A stretch of DNA of 64,000 nt from an uncultured Agathobacter sp. GTDB lineage: Bacteria; Bacillota; Clostridia; Lachnospirales; Lachnospiraceae. Made by a program: the position numbers and the translations under genes. Each line of letters opens with the position of its first letter. Position 1 is the first letter of the stretch. Positions 53,058 to 61,927 of this stretch are shown here, piece by piece. The notes beneath the pieces are model-generated. The model saw only the letters and a program-made list of their open reading frames with translations, was not told the origin of the DNA and did no database searches. The stretch is taken from assembly GCA_934359755.1 (NCBI GenBank), contig CAKRLV010000012.1, positions 1-64,000 of the forward strand, in the 5' to 3' direction.

Positions 53058-54757
53058 TGAGATTACATGATTTATTAAAGTTCAACGATATAGTTATCCA
53101 GTGCCACGACAATCCGGATGCGGATGCGATAGCCAGTGGTTTTGCAGTGTATTGCTATTTGAAAGCAAATAATAAAGACGTTAAGTTGATTTATTCTGGA
53201 AGAAATACTATAAGGAAAAGCAATTTGAAGCTTATGGTGAATGAACTGCATATTCCTATTGAACATATAAATTATATGAGGGAGCCAGAACTTCTTGTTA
53301 CTGTTGATTGTCAGTACGGCGAGGGCAATGTGACGATGCATAATGCTGAGAATATTGCTGTAATCGACCACCACAGAATAAGCGGCGAGCTTCCATCGAT
53401 GAATGAGATTAAGTCGGATTATGGTGCATGTGCGACGGTTTTGTGGGAGATGCTTACGAAGGAGAAGTTTGATGTGAATTCAAACATACTTTTATCTACA
53501 GCTTTGTACTATGGATTGTATACAGATACGAATGAATTTACAGAGATTTCTAATCCAGTGGACACGAAGCTTCGTGACAATGTTGTGGTTGACAATTCAC
53601 TCATCACCAGATTCCGAAATGCAAATATGTCGCTTGAAGAACTTGAGATTGCAGGAACTGCTTTGCTTAAGAGCGATTATATAGATGATTACAGATGTGC
53701 CATCGTAAAGGCAGGCAGATGTGATCCCAATGTGCTTGGTATCATCAGTGATCTGCTTCTGGCGGTCGATGTGATAGACACATGTATGGTTTTTAATGTG
53801 ATGCCTAATGGTGTGAAGATATCAGTCAGGAGCTGTGTCCCGGACATTAAAGCGAATGAACTTGTTATGGAAATCTGTGAGGGTATAGGTTCTGGTGGTG
53901 GACATCTTGCCAAGGCTGGTGGTTATATACAGATGGAACTTCTCATACCTGAGTATCTGAAGTTCTGTGATAAGATGCGCAAGCTTCCAAGAATGAGACT
54001 TCGTGATGATGAGAGAATGGAAGTACCGACTGATTCTGGAATAAAAGATTTATTGGAGAGAAAAATGCTTGACTATATTAAGAAAAACAGAAGCAAATCA
54101 TTAATAGAAGCAGTTATTTTTGATTTGGATGGAACACTGTTGAATACACTTGAAGATTTATGCGATGCCGTAAATGTGGCACTTAAGACTAATGATATGC
54201 CAGAGAGAACGCTTGAGGAAGTAAGACAGTTTGTTGGCAATGGAGTTAGAACTCTTATGGTAAGGGCGGTGCCCGACGGAGAGGACAATCCTCTTTTTGA
54301 GAAGACATTTTCTGACTTTAAAGAATATTATGAAGTTCATTGTAAGGATAAGACTGGTCCATATCGTGGAATCGTAGAGCTGATGGAAGTTCTTCACAGC
54401 CGTGAAATAAAGATGGCGATTGTCTCAAATAAGATAGATTCAGCGGTCAAAGAACTGAATGATTTCTATTTCAGTGAATACACGGAGGTTGCAATAGGTG
54501 AGATGGAGGGTGTTGCGAGAAAGCCTGCACCTGATACCGCACTTAAGGCACTTAAGGAACTCGATGTTCCCGCTGAACGGGCAATTTATGTAGGTGATTC
54601 AGATGTTGATATACAGACTGCCAAGAACGCAGGAATTGAATGTGTAAGTGTCACATGGGGATTCCGCGACAGAACATTTTTGCTTGAGCATGGAGCAACT
54701 AAGCTTATAGATTATCCGCTTCAGCTTTTACAATGTATGGAAAGAAAGAATGATTAA
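53057..54757 (+). CDS. DHH phosphoesterase fused to a HAD phosphatase
   Basis: 566 residues from a GTG at 53057 that overlaps the previous stop; gggagaag is upstream. Residues 1 to about 325 are a DHH/DHHA1 phosphoesterase of the NrnA/GdpP-C type: HDNPDADAIASG (first metal motif), DHH at 104-106, and GSGGGHLAKAGGYI (DHHA1). Residues about 350-566 are a HAD phosphatase of the phosphoglycolate phosphatase kind: DLDGT at 356-360 and DSDVDIQTAKNAG as the last motif. NrnA-type proteins degrade short oligonucleotides or pAp. A fused phosphatase could act on the mononucleotide or pAp product. The fusion appears genuine: a single frame with a short linker (ERKMLDYIKKNRSKS). Confidence 0.9.
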   Translation: MRLHDLLKFNDIVIQCHDNPDADAIASGFAVYCYLKANNKDVKLIYSGRNTIRKSNLKLMVNELHIPIEHINYMREPELLVTVDCQYGEGNVTMHNAENIAVIDHHRISGELPSMNEIKSDYGACATVLWEMLTKEKFDVNSNILLSTALYYGLYTDTNEFTEISNPVDTKLRDNVVVDNSLITRFRNANMSLEELEIAGTALLKSDYIDDYRCAIVKAGRCDPNVLGIISDLLLAVDVIDTCMVFNVMPNGVKISVRSCVPDIKANELVMEICEGIGSGGGHLAKAGGYIQMELLIPEYLKFCDKMRKLPRMRLRDDERMEVPTDSGIKDLLERKMLDYIKKNRSKSLIEAVIFDLDGTLLNTLEDLCDAVNVALKTNDMPERTLEEVRQFVGNGVRTLMVRAVPDGEDNPLFEKTFSDFKEYYEVHCKDKTGPYRGIVELMEVLHSREIKMAIVSNKIDSAVKELNDFYFSEYTEVAIGEMEGVARKPAPDTALKALKELDVPAERAIYVGDSDVDIQTAKNAGIECVSVTWGFRDRTFLLEHGATKLIDYPLQLLQCMERKND

Positions 54758-54773
54758 TTTGGAGGAGATTTAG

Positions 54774-55643
54774 ATGGAAAGCAGAATAACAGGACACACA
54801 GGTTTACTTGCATTACTTGGTTCACCAGTTGGACATTCAGGCTCACCTGCTATGTACAATTACAGTTTTGAGAGACTTGGAATTGATTATGCATATGTTG
54901 CATTTGATGTAAAAGAGGATCAGATGCCAGAAGCTATAAACGCTATGAAATTATTCAACATGAGAGGATGCAACGTCACAATGCCATGTAAGACAGCAGC
55001 AGTTGCACTCATGGATGAACTTTCTCCGGCAGCAAAGCTTATAGGCGCAGTAAATACTATTGTCAATGACAATGGAAAGCTTACAGGTCACAACACAGAT
55101 GGTATTGGATTTGTCCGTAATCTCAAAGAGAATGGTGTGGATGTAAAGGGCAAGAAACTCACTATCGCTGGTGGCGGCGGTGCAGCGACAGCTGTTCAGT
55201 GCCAGTGTGCATTAGATGGTGCGAGAGAGATTTCCATTTTTAATAAAAAGGATGCATTTTTCGAGCGTACACTTGCAACAGCAGAGAAGATTAAGAATGC
55301 TGTTCCAGGTATTGTGGTAAATGTATACGATATTGATGATGTTGCAAAGATGACAGAAGAGATTAAGAGCAGCGATATATTTGTCAATGCTACAATTGTT
55401 GGAATGAAGCCTATGGATGACCAGAGTGTGGTCAAGGATACATCCGCATTTTCACCAGAGCTTGTAGTATGTGATGTGGTTTACAATCCAATCGAGACAA
55501 AGCTGCTTCGTGAGGCAAAAGAGGCAGGATGCAAGTGTATCGGTGGAAAGGGAATGCTCCTGTGGCAGGGTGTTGCCGCATTTAAGCTGTATACAGGTCA
55601 GGACATGCCTGTTGAGGAAGTAAAAGAGAGATTTTTCTCATAG
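54774..55643 (+). CDS. aroE: Shikimate dehydrogenase (AroE)
   Basis: 289 residues. It reduces 3-dehydroshikimate with NADPH. The substrate-binding part is LLGSPVGHSGSPAMYN and GCNVTMPCKTAAVALMDELS (the catalytic Lys in the latter), with the NTDGIGF Asp. The cofactor loop is IAGGGGAATA. The C-terminal segment GKGMLLWQGVAAFKLYTG is diagnostic. Ggaggaga precedes the ATG. Adjacent to aroK, with 35 bases between. Confidence 0.95.
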   Translation: MESRITGHTGLLALLGSPVGHSGSPAMYNYSFERLGIDYAYVAFDVKEDQMPEAINAMKLFNMRGCNVTMPCKTAAVALMDELSPAAKLIGAVNTIVNDNGKLTGHNTDGIGFVRNLKENGVDVKGKKLTIAGGGGAATAVQCQCALDGAREISIFNKKDAFFERTLATAEKIKNAVPGIVVNVYDIDDVAKMTEEIKSSDIFVNATIVGMKPMDDQSVVKDTSAFSPELVVCDVVYNPIETKLLREAKEAGCKCIGGKGMLLWQGVAAFKLYTGQDMPVEEVKERFFS

Positions 55644-55678
55644 AAATAAAGCATACAACGAGATATCGGAGAGAAAGC

Positions 55679-56200
55679 ATGGATAAGAAAATAGAACAGA
55701 ATATTTTCCTGATTGGATTCATGGGCGCAGGAAAGAGCACCATCGCTAAGGTTCTTCAGAGAGAGCTTGGCATGGAACTTGTAGAGATGGACGAGCGAAT
55801 CGTAAAGGAACAGGGAATGTCTATAAATGATATTTTTGCGCAAAAAGGTGAAGATGGATTCAGAGATATTGAAAGTCAGCTTGTAATCGACATAGGAAAG
55901 AATAAAAAATCAATAGTATCATGTGGAGGCGGCGTTGTTGTAAGACCACAGAATGTCGAGAATATGAAGAAATCAGGCAAGATAGTGTTCCTTACTGCGA
56001 CACCAGAGACTATACTTGAGCGAGTTAAAAATGGCAAAGACAGGCCACTTTTAAATGGTCATATGAATGTAGAATATATATCTGAACTTATGGAAAAAAG
56101 AAGACAGATGTATGAAGATGCGGCAGATGTAAAGGTATCCACAGATGGCAAAACTGTCGGAGAAATCTGCACAGAGATTATAAGGGCTGTAACTAGATAA
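55679..56200 (+). CDS. aroK: Shikimate kinase (AroK)
   Basis: 173 residues, standard length. Walker A is FMGAGKST near the N-terminus. Shikimate-binding residues are in VEMDERIV and FRDIES, and CGGGVVVRPQN is the central Gly-rich motif; the lid Arg is in GKDRPLLNG. Catalyses ATP-dependent 3-phosphorylation of shikimate. The ribosome site is ggagag. Together with aroE it makes a two-gene aromatic unit. Confidence 0.95.
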   Translation: MDKKIEQNIFLIGFMGAGKSTIAKVLQRELGMELVEMDERIVKEQGMSINDIFAQKGEDGFRDIESQLVIDIGKNKKSIVSCGGGVVVRPQNVENMKKSGKIVFLTATPETILERVKNGKDRPLLNGHMNVEYISELMEKRRQMYEDAADVKVSTDGKTVGEICTEIIRAVTR

Positions 56201-56301
56201 TAAAAATAAAGAACAGCAAAAATAAAGAACAAATTTAGAAGTTACAGGAAATATATTAAGAGAGAGTAGCTGTGAAGTCATACAGTTACAAGAGGATGAT
56301 A

Positions 56302-56958
56302 ATGGAAAATATTTTTAATTATGACAACAAATTTTTCAGGGCGCTTAATAAGCTTGTAGATTGTGTACTACTCAGTGCGGCATGGCTTATATGCTGTATT
56401 CCGATTTTTACAATAGGAGCATCTACTACGGCAATGTACTACGCAGCGCACAAGACACTTGTCAGAGGAAAAGGATACATACTTAGCTCATTCTGGGAAG
56501 GCTTTAAGTCGAACTTCAAGAGAAGTACCGGCATATGGCTTATTCAGCTTGTGATTATGGGTGTTCTCGCTGGTGATATTTATATCACACATGCAATGCT
56601 GAAAGCAGGAAACAATATGGGTATTATCTATTATCTGTTTCTGATTATGATGGTCTACGCAGTTATTTGGATGATTTATACTGTAAGTTACGAGGCAAGA
56701 TTTGAAAATACATGGAAGAACATCATTAAAAATGCAGCAATTTTTTCTGTTTTACATCTTCCATGGTCGATTTGTATGCTGGCACTTCTTTTGGTTGTAA
56801 TATTTGTAATCATAGTTATGCCACCATTTATCTTCCTTTTTCCAGCAGCGCTCTTTGCAAGTTATGCGATGATACTTGAGAAGAAGGTGTTTAGAAAGTA
56901 TATGTCAGAAAGTGACCTCCAGAAAGAGTTGGAGGATGATAAGTACGACGAGACGTAA
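56302..56958 (+). CDS. DUF624/YesL-family membrane protein
   Basis: 218 residues from the ATG at 56302, which has agagg seven bases upstream; a GTG at 56272 is an alternative that adds ten residues. The N-terminus MENIFNYDNKFFRALNKLVDCVLLSAAWLICCIPIFTIG is very typical of YesL. About five hydrophobic helices. YesL-like proteins accompany carbohydrate ABC transporters and sugar-use regulators; none is adjacent here. Function otherwise unknown. A terminator follows at 57006. Confidence 0.88.
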   Translation: MENIFNYDNKFFRALNKLVDCVLLSAAWLICCIPIFTIGASTTAMYYAAHKTLVRGKGYILSSFWEGFKSNFKRSTGIWLIQLVIMGVLAGDIYITHAMLKAGNNMGIIYYLFLIMMVYAVIWMIYTVSYEARFENTWKNIIKNAAIFSVLHLPWSICMLALLLVVIFVIIVMPPFIFLFPAALFASYAMILEKKVFRKYMSESDLQKELEDDKYDET

Positions 56959-57005
56959 TTAAAGATGCCGAGGCTGCTTTTGGATAATTGAATAGTAATT
57001 TTTAG

Positions 57006-57047
57006 AAGGTCACAGGGCGTGTAATGAGTTGCCTTGTGACCTTTTAA
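57006..57047 (+). terminator. Terminator after the YesL-like gene
   Basis: A 13-bp stem with one G-U pair (aaggtcacagggc at 57006-57018 with gccttgtgacctt at 57031-57043), a 12-base loop and a short T run. Confidence 0.8.
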
Positions 57048-57123
57048 ATATTATTATAAAATTTTATTTTTATTCGGACATAATATAGTCGTTTTTTGTA
57101 TTATAAGTGAAAGGAGGTATGAA

Positions 57124-57606
57124 GTGGGAAAAGTAGTTCGATCAAATGAGGAAATTGAAAGAATATATCGAGAATACAGCAACACAATATACCGTATTTG
57201 TTTCGCTTATATGAAAAGCGTGCCAGAGGCAGAGGATATGGTTAGTGATACCTTTTTACAACTTATAAAAAAGGGACCAGTTTTTGAAAATGCTGAAAAT
57301 GAAAAGGCGTGGCTGATACGAGTAGCTATAAATTTGTGTAAGAATTCCTTGAAACATTGGTACAAAAAATGTGTACATATAGATTTAATTAAAGATACTC
57401 ATGAAGACGAACATCATGTGGATGAAACTATGGAGGTGATAAAAACCATTCCATCAAAATATAAAATAGTTGTCTATTTATATTATTATGAAGGTTATAA
57501 TAGCAAAGAAATTTCAAAGATTTTAAAGAAACCATCATCGACTATCAGAAATCATTTGACAGAAGCTAGAGAGATTTTGCGAGAAAGGTTAGGTGACTTT
57601 GAATGA
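57124..57606 (+). CDS. ECF-type RNA polymerase sigma factor
   Basis: 160 residues from a GTG at 57124 with aaaggagg seven bases upstream; the ATG at 57119 meets a stop after five codons. Region 2 is YRICFAYMKSVPEAEDMVSDTFLQLIK with the AWLIRVAINLCKNSL segment, and region 4 is KIVVYLYYYEGYNSKEISKILKKPSSTIRNHLTEARE. The stop overlaps the next start, so it is coupled to a membrane protein, as usual for sigma/anti-sigma pairs. Confidence 0.93.
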   Translation: MGKVVRSNEEIERIYREYSNTIYRICFAYMKSVPEAEDMVSDTFLQLIKKGPVFENAENEKAWLIRVAINLCKNSLKHWYKKCVHIDLIKDTHEDEHHVDETMEVIKTIPSKYKIVVYLYYYEGYNSKEISKILKKPSSTIRNHLTEAREILRERLGDFE

Positions 57607-58466
57607 AAAAAAATATTATAGCTGAATCATGGAACAAAATCGAGTTAGATAATGAATCAGATGCAAGGATATTATATGGATTGAAAAAAGCTAATGACAG
57701 GCAGACAAAAACGAAGTATAGAGGAATTTCGATACCAGTTGTAGCAAGCATATGTGCAATTTTGCTGGTATGCTCTGCTTCTGCAATAACATATGCATAT
57801 TTGGTGGCAACAGGTAAACTATCGTTTAATCAATCGAATCCACAGTCTCAAAACAATACAGATGTAGTATATGAATTTGAAGATGTTAAGATTGAGGAAA
57901 AAGAGTTAAAGGGCAAAATTAGTGAATGTAAATCAGTTATCGCAGAGCAGGTGGAAAATTATAATGGGTATGGTTCTGCAAGTCCATATGCTGTAGAAAA
58001 AGAATTTTCAAGCATTCATGAAGCGATAGATTATATTGGATATAGCGGACTAAAATGGCCTCAAAAGGATAAATCAGAATCAGATTCAAGTTGTAATGTT
58101 ATTGTGGAAGGAAATGACAAAGGTCTTATTACAAAAGTTTCGTTAGTTAGCAACTATGCGTTATCAGATCAAATAAATGTAGATATGTCTGCTGAAATAT
58201 TTACAGATAATTATAATGGAAAAATCAGTGTAGGTGTCACAAGCTACTCTGATGCATTTGAAGGTGTCGATTATTCAGGAAAATTAGTAGAAACAAACGG
58301 AAGACAATTCTGGATAGTAGATTCTACTGAATTTGAAGATGAATGGTTGGAAAAAATAGTGTACTGGCAGGAGAATAGTGTTATTTATACTTTAAATATC
58401 AGATATAAAGGAGGAGATAAAAAAGAGGTAGACGAATTTGTAACTTGTTGGATGAATGGTTTTTAG
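57603..58466 (+). CDS. Probable anti-sigma factor, single-pass membrane protein
   Basis: 287 residues. About 40 cytoplasmic residues (ESWNKIELDNESDARILYGLKK) precede a membrane helix (about 43-68, PVVASICAILLVCSASAITYAYLV), and the rest is an extracellular domain with a C-terminal part resembling DUF4367-like sensor domains (VYWQENSVIYTLNIRYKG). The start overlaps the sigma factor stop by four bases. The short N-terminus probably binds the sigma factor. The extracellular part has no recognised ligand. Confidence 0.75.
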   Translation: MKKNIIAESWNKIELDNESDARILYGLKKANDRQTKTKYRGISIPVVASICAILLVCSASAITYAYLVATGKLSFNQSNPQSQNNTDVVYEFEDVKIEEKELKGKISECKSVIAEQVENYNGYGSASPYAVEKEFSSIHEAIDYIGYSGLKWPQKDKSESDSSCNVIVEGNDKGLITKVSLVSNYALSDQINVDMSAEIFTDNYNGKISVGVTSYSDAFEGVDYSGKLVETNGRQFWIVDSTEFEDEWLEKIVYWQENSVIYTLNIRYKGGDKKEVDEFVTCWMNGF

Positions 58467-58478
58467 AAAGGAAGAAAT

Positions 58479-59459
58479 ATGAAATTAAAAAAAATTTTAT
58501 TTGGTGTAGCGTTTTCAATTATAATTATAGGCTCAGGTAAAATTAAAACAACTGCGACTGAAATGGAAAACGAGGAACTCTATCCTATAACTGTTGAGTC
58601 GGATGATTGGTTTGATTATTCTGTCGAAGAGAAGAGTGAGATGTTAAAACTTGATAGTGAAACTACTAAAGAAATGACCGACGAACAACTTGTAAGAGCT
58701 ATTGCTGATTATCCGTATCTGATTGATATATATATATGCGATACATTGAATGAAGGGTTAGAAAAATTTAAGGATAACTGCGATGCATATAAAGAATTAA
58801 TGGAAAGGAAAAATGGAGTCGATAGTTTTGTAAAATATAGTAAACAACTTATATTTGAAATGGAAAAGGAACCACGTGAAGATGGAAGAACTGAATTTGT
58901 TACATTGGCACTTAAGGATATTGCAGAGCAATTAAAAGCAAATGCAAAGGTAGAAGTTTTAAATATTACTTCAAGGATATCTGGACCTGTAACACCAAAG
59001 GGAAGTGGAGTACCATATTATGTAATTGCAGAAAATCACACCTCTTCATATCATGCGGCAAGAGATAAGGAAACCGTAAATTCTTATGGAGTTACGTTGG
59101 TTAGAAATGGATCATGTAAATATAATTGTCATTCATATGCTTGGTATTCAACGTCATCTTCAAATTCTTATTGGATAGATAATCCATCTATTTACATGAC
59201 TGATGGCAGCTACAAGAGAATATATAATGGCGGAGTGTCTGCTTCAATTACTTCTTATGGTTTTAAAACCAATGATAAGATATATTATGCGAAAAATACA
59301 CACTCTGCCATATTTGTAGATAACCCAACAAATGGTGCTCCGTTGGCAACGCTGCGAGTAAGATCAAAATGGGGACAATTAGGAGTATTTGAACATACTA
59401 TTACGAAGGTTCCAAAGGATTATGATTATTCAACAGTGTCTGCGTGGCACAAAAAATAG
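58479..59459 (+). CDS. Secreted papain/NlpC-like cysteine peptidase-type protein
   Basis: 326 residues. A signal peptide covers about 1-28 (KKILFGVAFSIIIIGSG). A helical, charged middle (to about 170) precedes a C-terminal domain with YNCHSYAWYS, a Cys-His start of the kind seen in NlpC/P60- or CHAP-like peptidases, and THSAIFV later, a likely catalytic His. SKWGQLGVFEHTI follows. It may cut cell wall or act on itself. It lies 12 bases after the anti-sigma gene in the same operon, so it may be a target or trigger of this signalling pair. Confidence 0.75.
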   Translation: MKLKKILFGVAFSIIIIGSGKIKTTATEMENEELYPITVESDDWFDYSVEEKSEMLKLDSETTKEMTDEQLVRAIADYPYLIDIYICDTLNEGLEKFKDNCDAYKELMERKNGVDSFVKYSKQLIFEMEKEPREDGRTEFVTLALKDIAEQLKANAKVEVLNITSRISGPVTPKGSGVPYYVIAENHTSSYHAARDKETVNSYGVTLVRNGSCKYNCHSYAWYSTSSSNSYWIDNPSIYMTDGSYKRIYNGGVSASITSYGFKTNDKIYYAKNTHSAIFVDNPTNGAPLATLRVRSKWGQLGVFEHTITKVPKDYDYSTVSAWHKK

Positions 59460-59577
59460 GTTATAAATCTTAATTACTAATATGATCAAATATTAAATTA
59501 TTATTATAGTGGTTCTGATTACTCATCTGGGAATTTGAATTTTTTTGGATATAATTTAAGATATTAGGGAGGTTATT

Positions 59578-60272
59578 ATGCAAGGAAAATATCTTAAACA
59601 GCAATGGTGGTTTTGATGCTTACGACATGTCTTACGGCTTGCTCTGGAGAAAAACAGAAAGAAACTCTGAAAGAAACACAGGTTAGTGTTAAAAAGGAGA
59701 CAGAGCATAATTCAAAATCAACAAAGGCATCATTTTCAACTGATTTGAATCACGATGGAAAACAGGAAAATTTGATGATACAAGCAAAGTCAACGAATGA
59801 AGTGGACCTTACTGTGACGGAGAATGATGAGGTGCTATATGAGGATAAAGCATATATCAATAAGTCACTTGGTGAGCAGTATTATCTTGTTTCGCAGGAT
59901 GGAAATGATTATATAATGAAGTATGGACCATTGGTCGATCATGACGCAGCAACTATTTGATATGAAGTATTTAGCTTAGATGAGAATGGAAATAAGCAGA
60001 CATTGGATTCGGACGAGATAGAGGTGTCATTGTTTGAGGTTTCACAGATGGATAAGGAACGCTGGAAAGTTTTTGCAGAGAAGGAAAATGTATATTTTTC
60101 AAATGCTATACTCCTATTCAGTGGAACTGACGGAAAATTGGTCATGGGGAATGAAGAGGAAACTATCCAATATAATGAGAATTTTGCATGGATGGTATCG
60201 TCATCTGAGAAAGGAGATTCGGCAGACGAAAATTTGGATTTGTTTATTCAGGAGTCGAAAAGAGATTATTAG
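59578..60272 (+). pseudogene. Broken lipoprotein gene
   Basis: A ribosome site (ggagg) and ATG at 59578 open MQGKYLKQQWWF, which stops at once. Adding one A in the short A run at about 59595-59598 would join it to the frame from 59604 (MVVLMLTTCLTACSG), restoring a normal lipoprotein signal with a lipobox Cys. A second lesion is an in-frame TGA at 59958-59960: the frame resumes immediately (YEVFSLDENGNKQTLDSDE) and runs to 60272. Intact, the product would be about 230 residues with a repeat-free soluble domain. The two lesions suggest decay; a double sequencing error is less likely. Confidence 0.8.
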
Positions 60273-60297
60273 AACTGATAATGAGAATGTAGATTAG

Positions 60298-60326
60298 TTG
60301 ACAAATATAATGTTAGTTACTATAAT
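60298..60326 (+). promoter_or_regulatory. Consensus SigA promoter
   Basis: TTGACA (60298-60303), exactly 17 bases, TATAAT (60321-60326): a perfect match to the housekeeping consensus. It drives the rhodanese-TtcA fusion gene with a leader of about 75 bases. Confidence 0.9.
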
Positions 60327-60353
60327 GTGACCTATCAAAATGGTAGGAATTGT

Positions 60354-60377
60354 GGCGGATACCAACAGGTGTCCGCC
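60354..60377 (+). other. Strong hairpin in the leader of the rhodanese-TtcA gene
   Basis: A 10-bp GC-rich stem with one G-U pair (ggcggatacc with ggtgtccgcc) and an aaca loop. The following ttgattg is not a full T run, so regulation or mRNA protection is as likely as termination. Confidence 0.6.
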
Positions 60378-60409
60378 TTGATTGTGTTAATTGTGATTAG
60401 GAGTAGCAA

Positions 60410-61600
60410 ATGAGTGAAATTACGATATCTGAGTTGAATAAAATACCGCAGGAGTCATATGTACTTGTTGATATAAGAGATGAGGGCAGCATACTTTATG
60501 GAATTATCCCAGGAGCTGTGAATATCCCCGTAGAACAATTTGAAAATAACGTGGAAGATTGCCTGAGGCAGATTGACAATGCTGGAAAATCATATGAGGC
60601 GGAAAATGCTGTAGCAGATTGCGGTAATAAGAAAATAATTATATATTGCCAGCGAGGTCAGAAATCAGTCGAGATAGCGGAAATGCTTGAATCATATGGC
60701 CGCGAGTGTTATAGCCTTACAGGTGGATATAATGCATACCTTCTAGCTATGATGAATCAGGAAAAAGAAGATGATGACCTACAGGAGAGGGCTGAACTTA
60801 GTATCAGAAAGAAATTTCATAAGCAGATTTTTTCACCTTTTGCAAAAGCCTGTAAGACATATGAGCTGATAAAAGAGGGTGATCACATAGCTGTGTGTAT
60901 TTCTGGTGGTAAGGATTCAATGCTCATGGCAAAGCTTTTTCAGGAGATACAGAAGCACCGTCAGGTGAAATTTGTTCTCACATTTTTGGTGATGGACCCA
61001 GGTTACAATAAGGAAAATCGTGCATTGATAGAGAGTAATGCCAGAAGACTTGGAATTCCAATTCATATATTTGAAAGTGATATATTTGACGCAGTTGATA
61101 CTGTCGAGAAAAATCCATGTTATTTGTGCGCTAGAATGAGAAGAGGATATCTGTACAGCAAGGCAAAAGAACTTGGCTGTAATAAGATTGCACTCGGTCA
61201 TCATTTCGATGATGTAATTGAGACAATACTCATGGCGATGCTGCACGGTGGACAGATTCAGACCATGATGCCAAAGCTTCATAGCACGAACTTTGAAGGG
61301 ATGGAGTTAATAAGACCATTGTATTTAGTCAGAGAAGAGGATATCTGTAAGTGGAGAGATTACAATGGATTGCACTTTCTCCAGTGTGCATGCCATTTTA
61401 CGGAGACTTGCAGTACATGCCATGAAGATGGAACCACTTCGTCAAAGAGACTGGAGACTAAAAAGCTGATTGCGCAGCTTAGGGAGACTAATCCATATAT
61501 TGAGAAGAATATATTTAAGAGCGTGGAGAATGTGAATCTTAAGACTATAATTGCTTACAAGAAGGATGGGCAGAAGCATTACTTCCTTGATGACTATTAA
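60410..61600 (+). CDS. Rhodanese fused to a TtcA-like PP-loop enzyme
   Basis: 396 residues. Residues 1 to about 120 are a rhodanese domain (LVDIRDEGSILYGIIPGAVNIP) with the sulfur-carrying Cys80 in YCQRGQKS. Residues about 140-396 are a TtcA-type PP-loop ATPase: CISGGKDSMLMAKLF, the CYLCARMRRG pair that with CACHF/TCSTCH suggests an iron-sulfur cluster, and GHHFDDVIETILMAMLHGG. TtcA thiolates C32 of tRNA. Here the sulfur donor seems fused in. A different tRNA or small molecule target is possible. Confidence 0.88.
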   Translation: MSEITISELNKIPQESYVLVDIRDEGSILYGIIPGAVNIPVEQFENNVEDCLRQIDNAGKSYEAENAVADCGNKKIIIYCQRGQKSVEIAEMLESYGRECYSLTGGYNAYLLAMMNQEKEDDDLQERAELSIRKKFHKQIFSPFAKACKTYELIKEGDHIAVCISGGKDSMLMAKLFQEIQKHRQVKFVLTFLVMDPGYNKENRALIESNARRLGIPIHIFESDIFDAVDTVEKNPCYLCARMRRGYLYSKAKELGCNKIALGHHFDDVIETILMAMLHGGQIQTMMPKLHSTNFEGMELIRPLYLVREEDICKWRDYNGLHFLQCACHFTETCSTCHEDGTTSSKRLETKKLIAQLRETNPYIEKNIFKSVENVNLKTIIAYKKDGQKHYFLDDY

Positions 61601-61615
61601 ATTCCTGCTTGAGTT

Positions 61616-61893
61616 GTGGCTCGGAATGAGGTGGTTATTATTTATTTAAGAGGGATGGATTTTAATTTGCCGATATAATCAAAGATGTGGACTGCAGTAT
61701 ATTTTGTGCGCTCCCAGTCCTCGCGTTAAGATTCTGCCTCATTCCTACCGATAGCTAAAGAAGTTATTACGATATAACATGAAATTGCTTTGCACCACAC
61801 AGCATAAATATCGTACATGCTATGCCGACATCCAACACCCTTGAAGTGCAAAGCCTCATACACTCAAAGTGCAAATCATGTAAATCATGTAAA
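61616..61893. repeat. Palindromic interspersed element, copy B
   Basis: Shares the 15-base 5' motif (61616-61630), the 26-base core (61807-61832) and the ends with copy A. The arm gctttgcac (61787-61795) pairs with gtgcaaagc (61846-61854). The atcatgtaaa end motif is duplicated at 61875-61893. Outer arms are less complete than in copy A. It fills most of the 327-base gap; no gene is seen in it. Confidence 0.8.
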
Positions 61894-61927
61894 CAAAAGT
61901 TGAGCAAATAATAGGGAGAATGCTATT

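Noticed and set aside
59958..59960. TGA read as selenocysteine or tryptophan
   Set aside because: Other genes here use TGA as a normal stop, no SECIS-like hairpin is evident just after it, and a second lesion lies upstream in the same gene.
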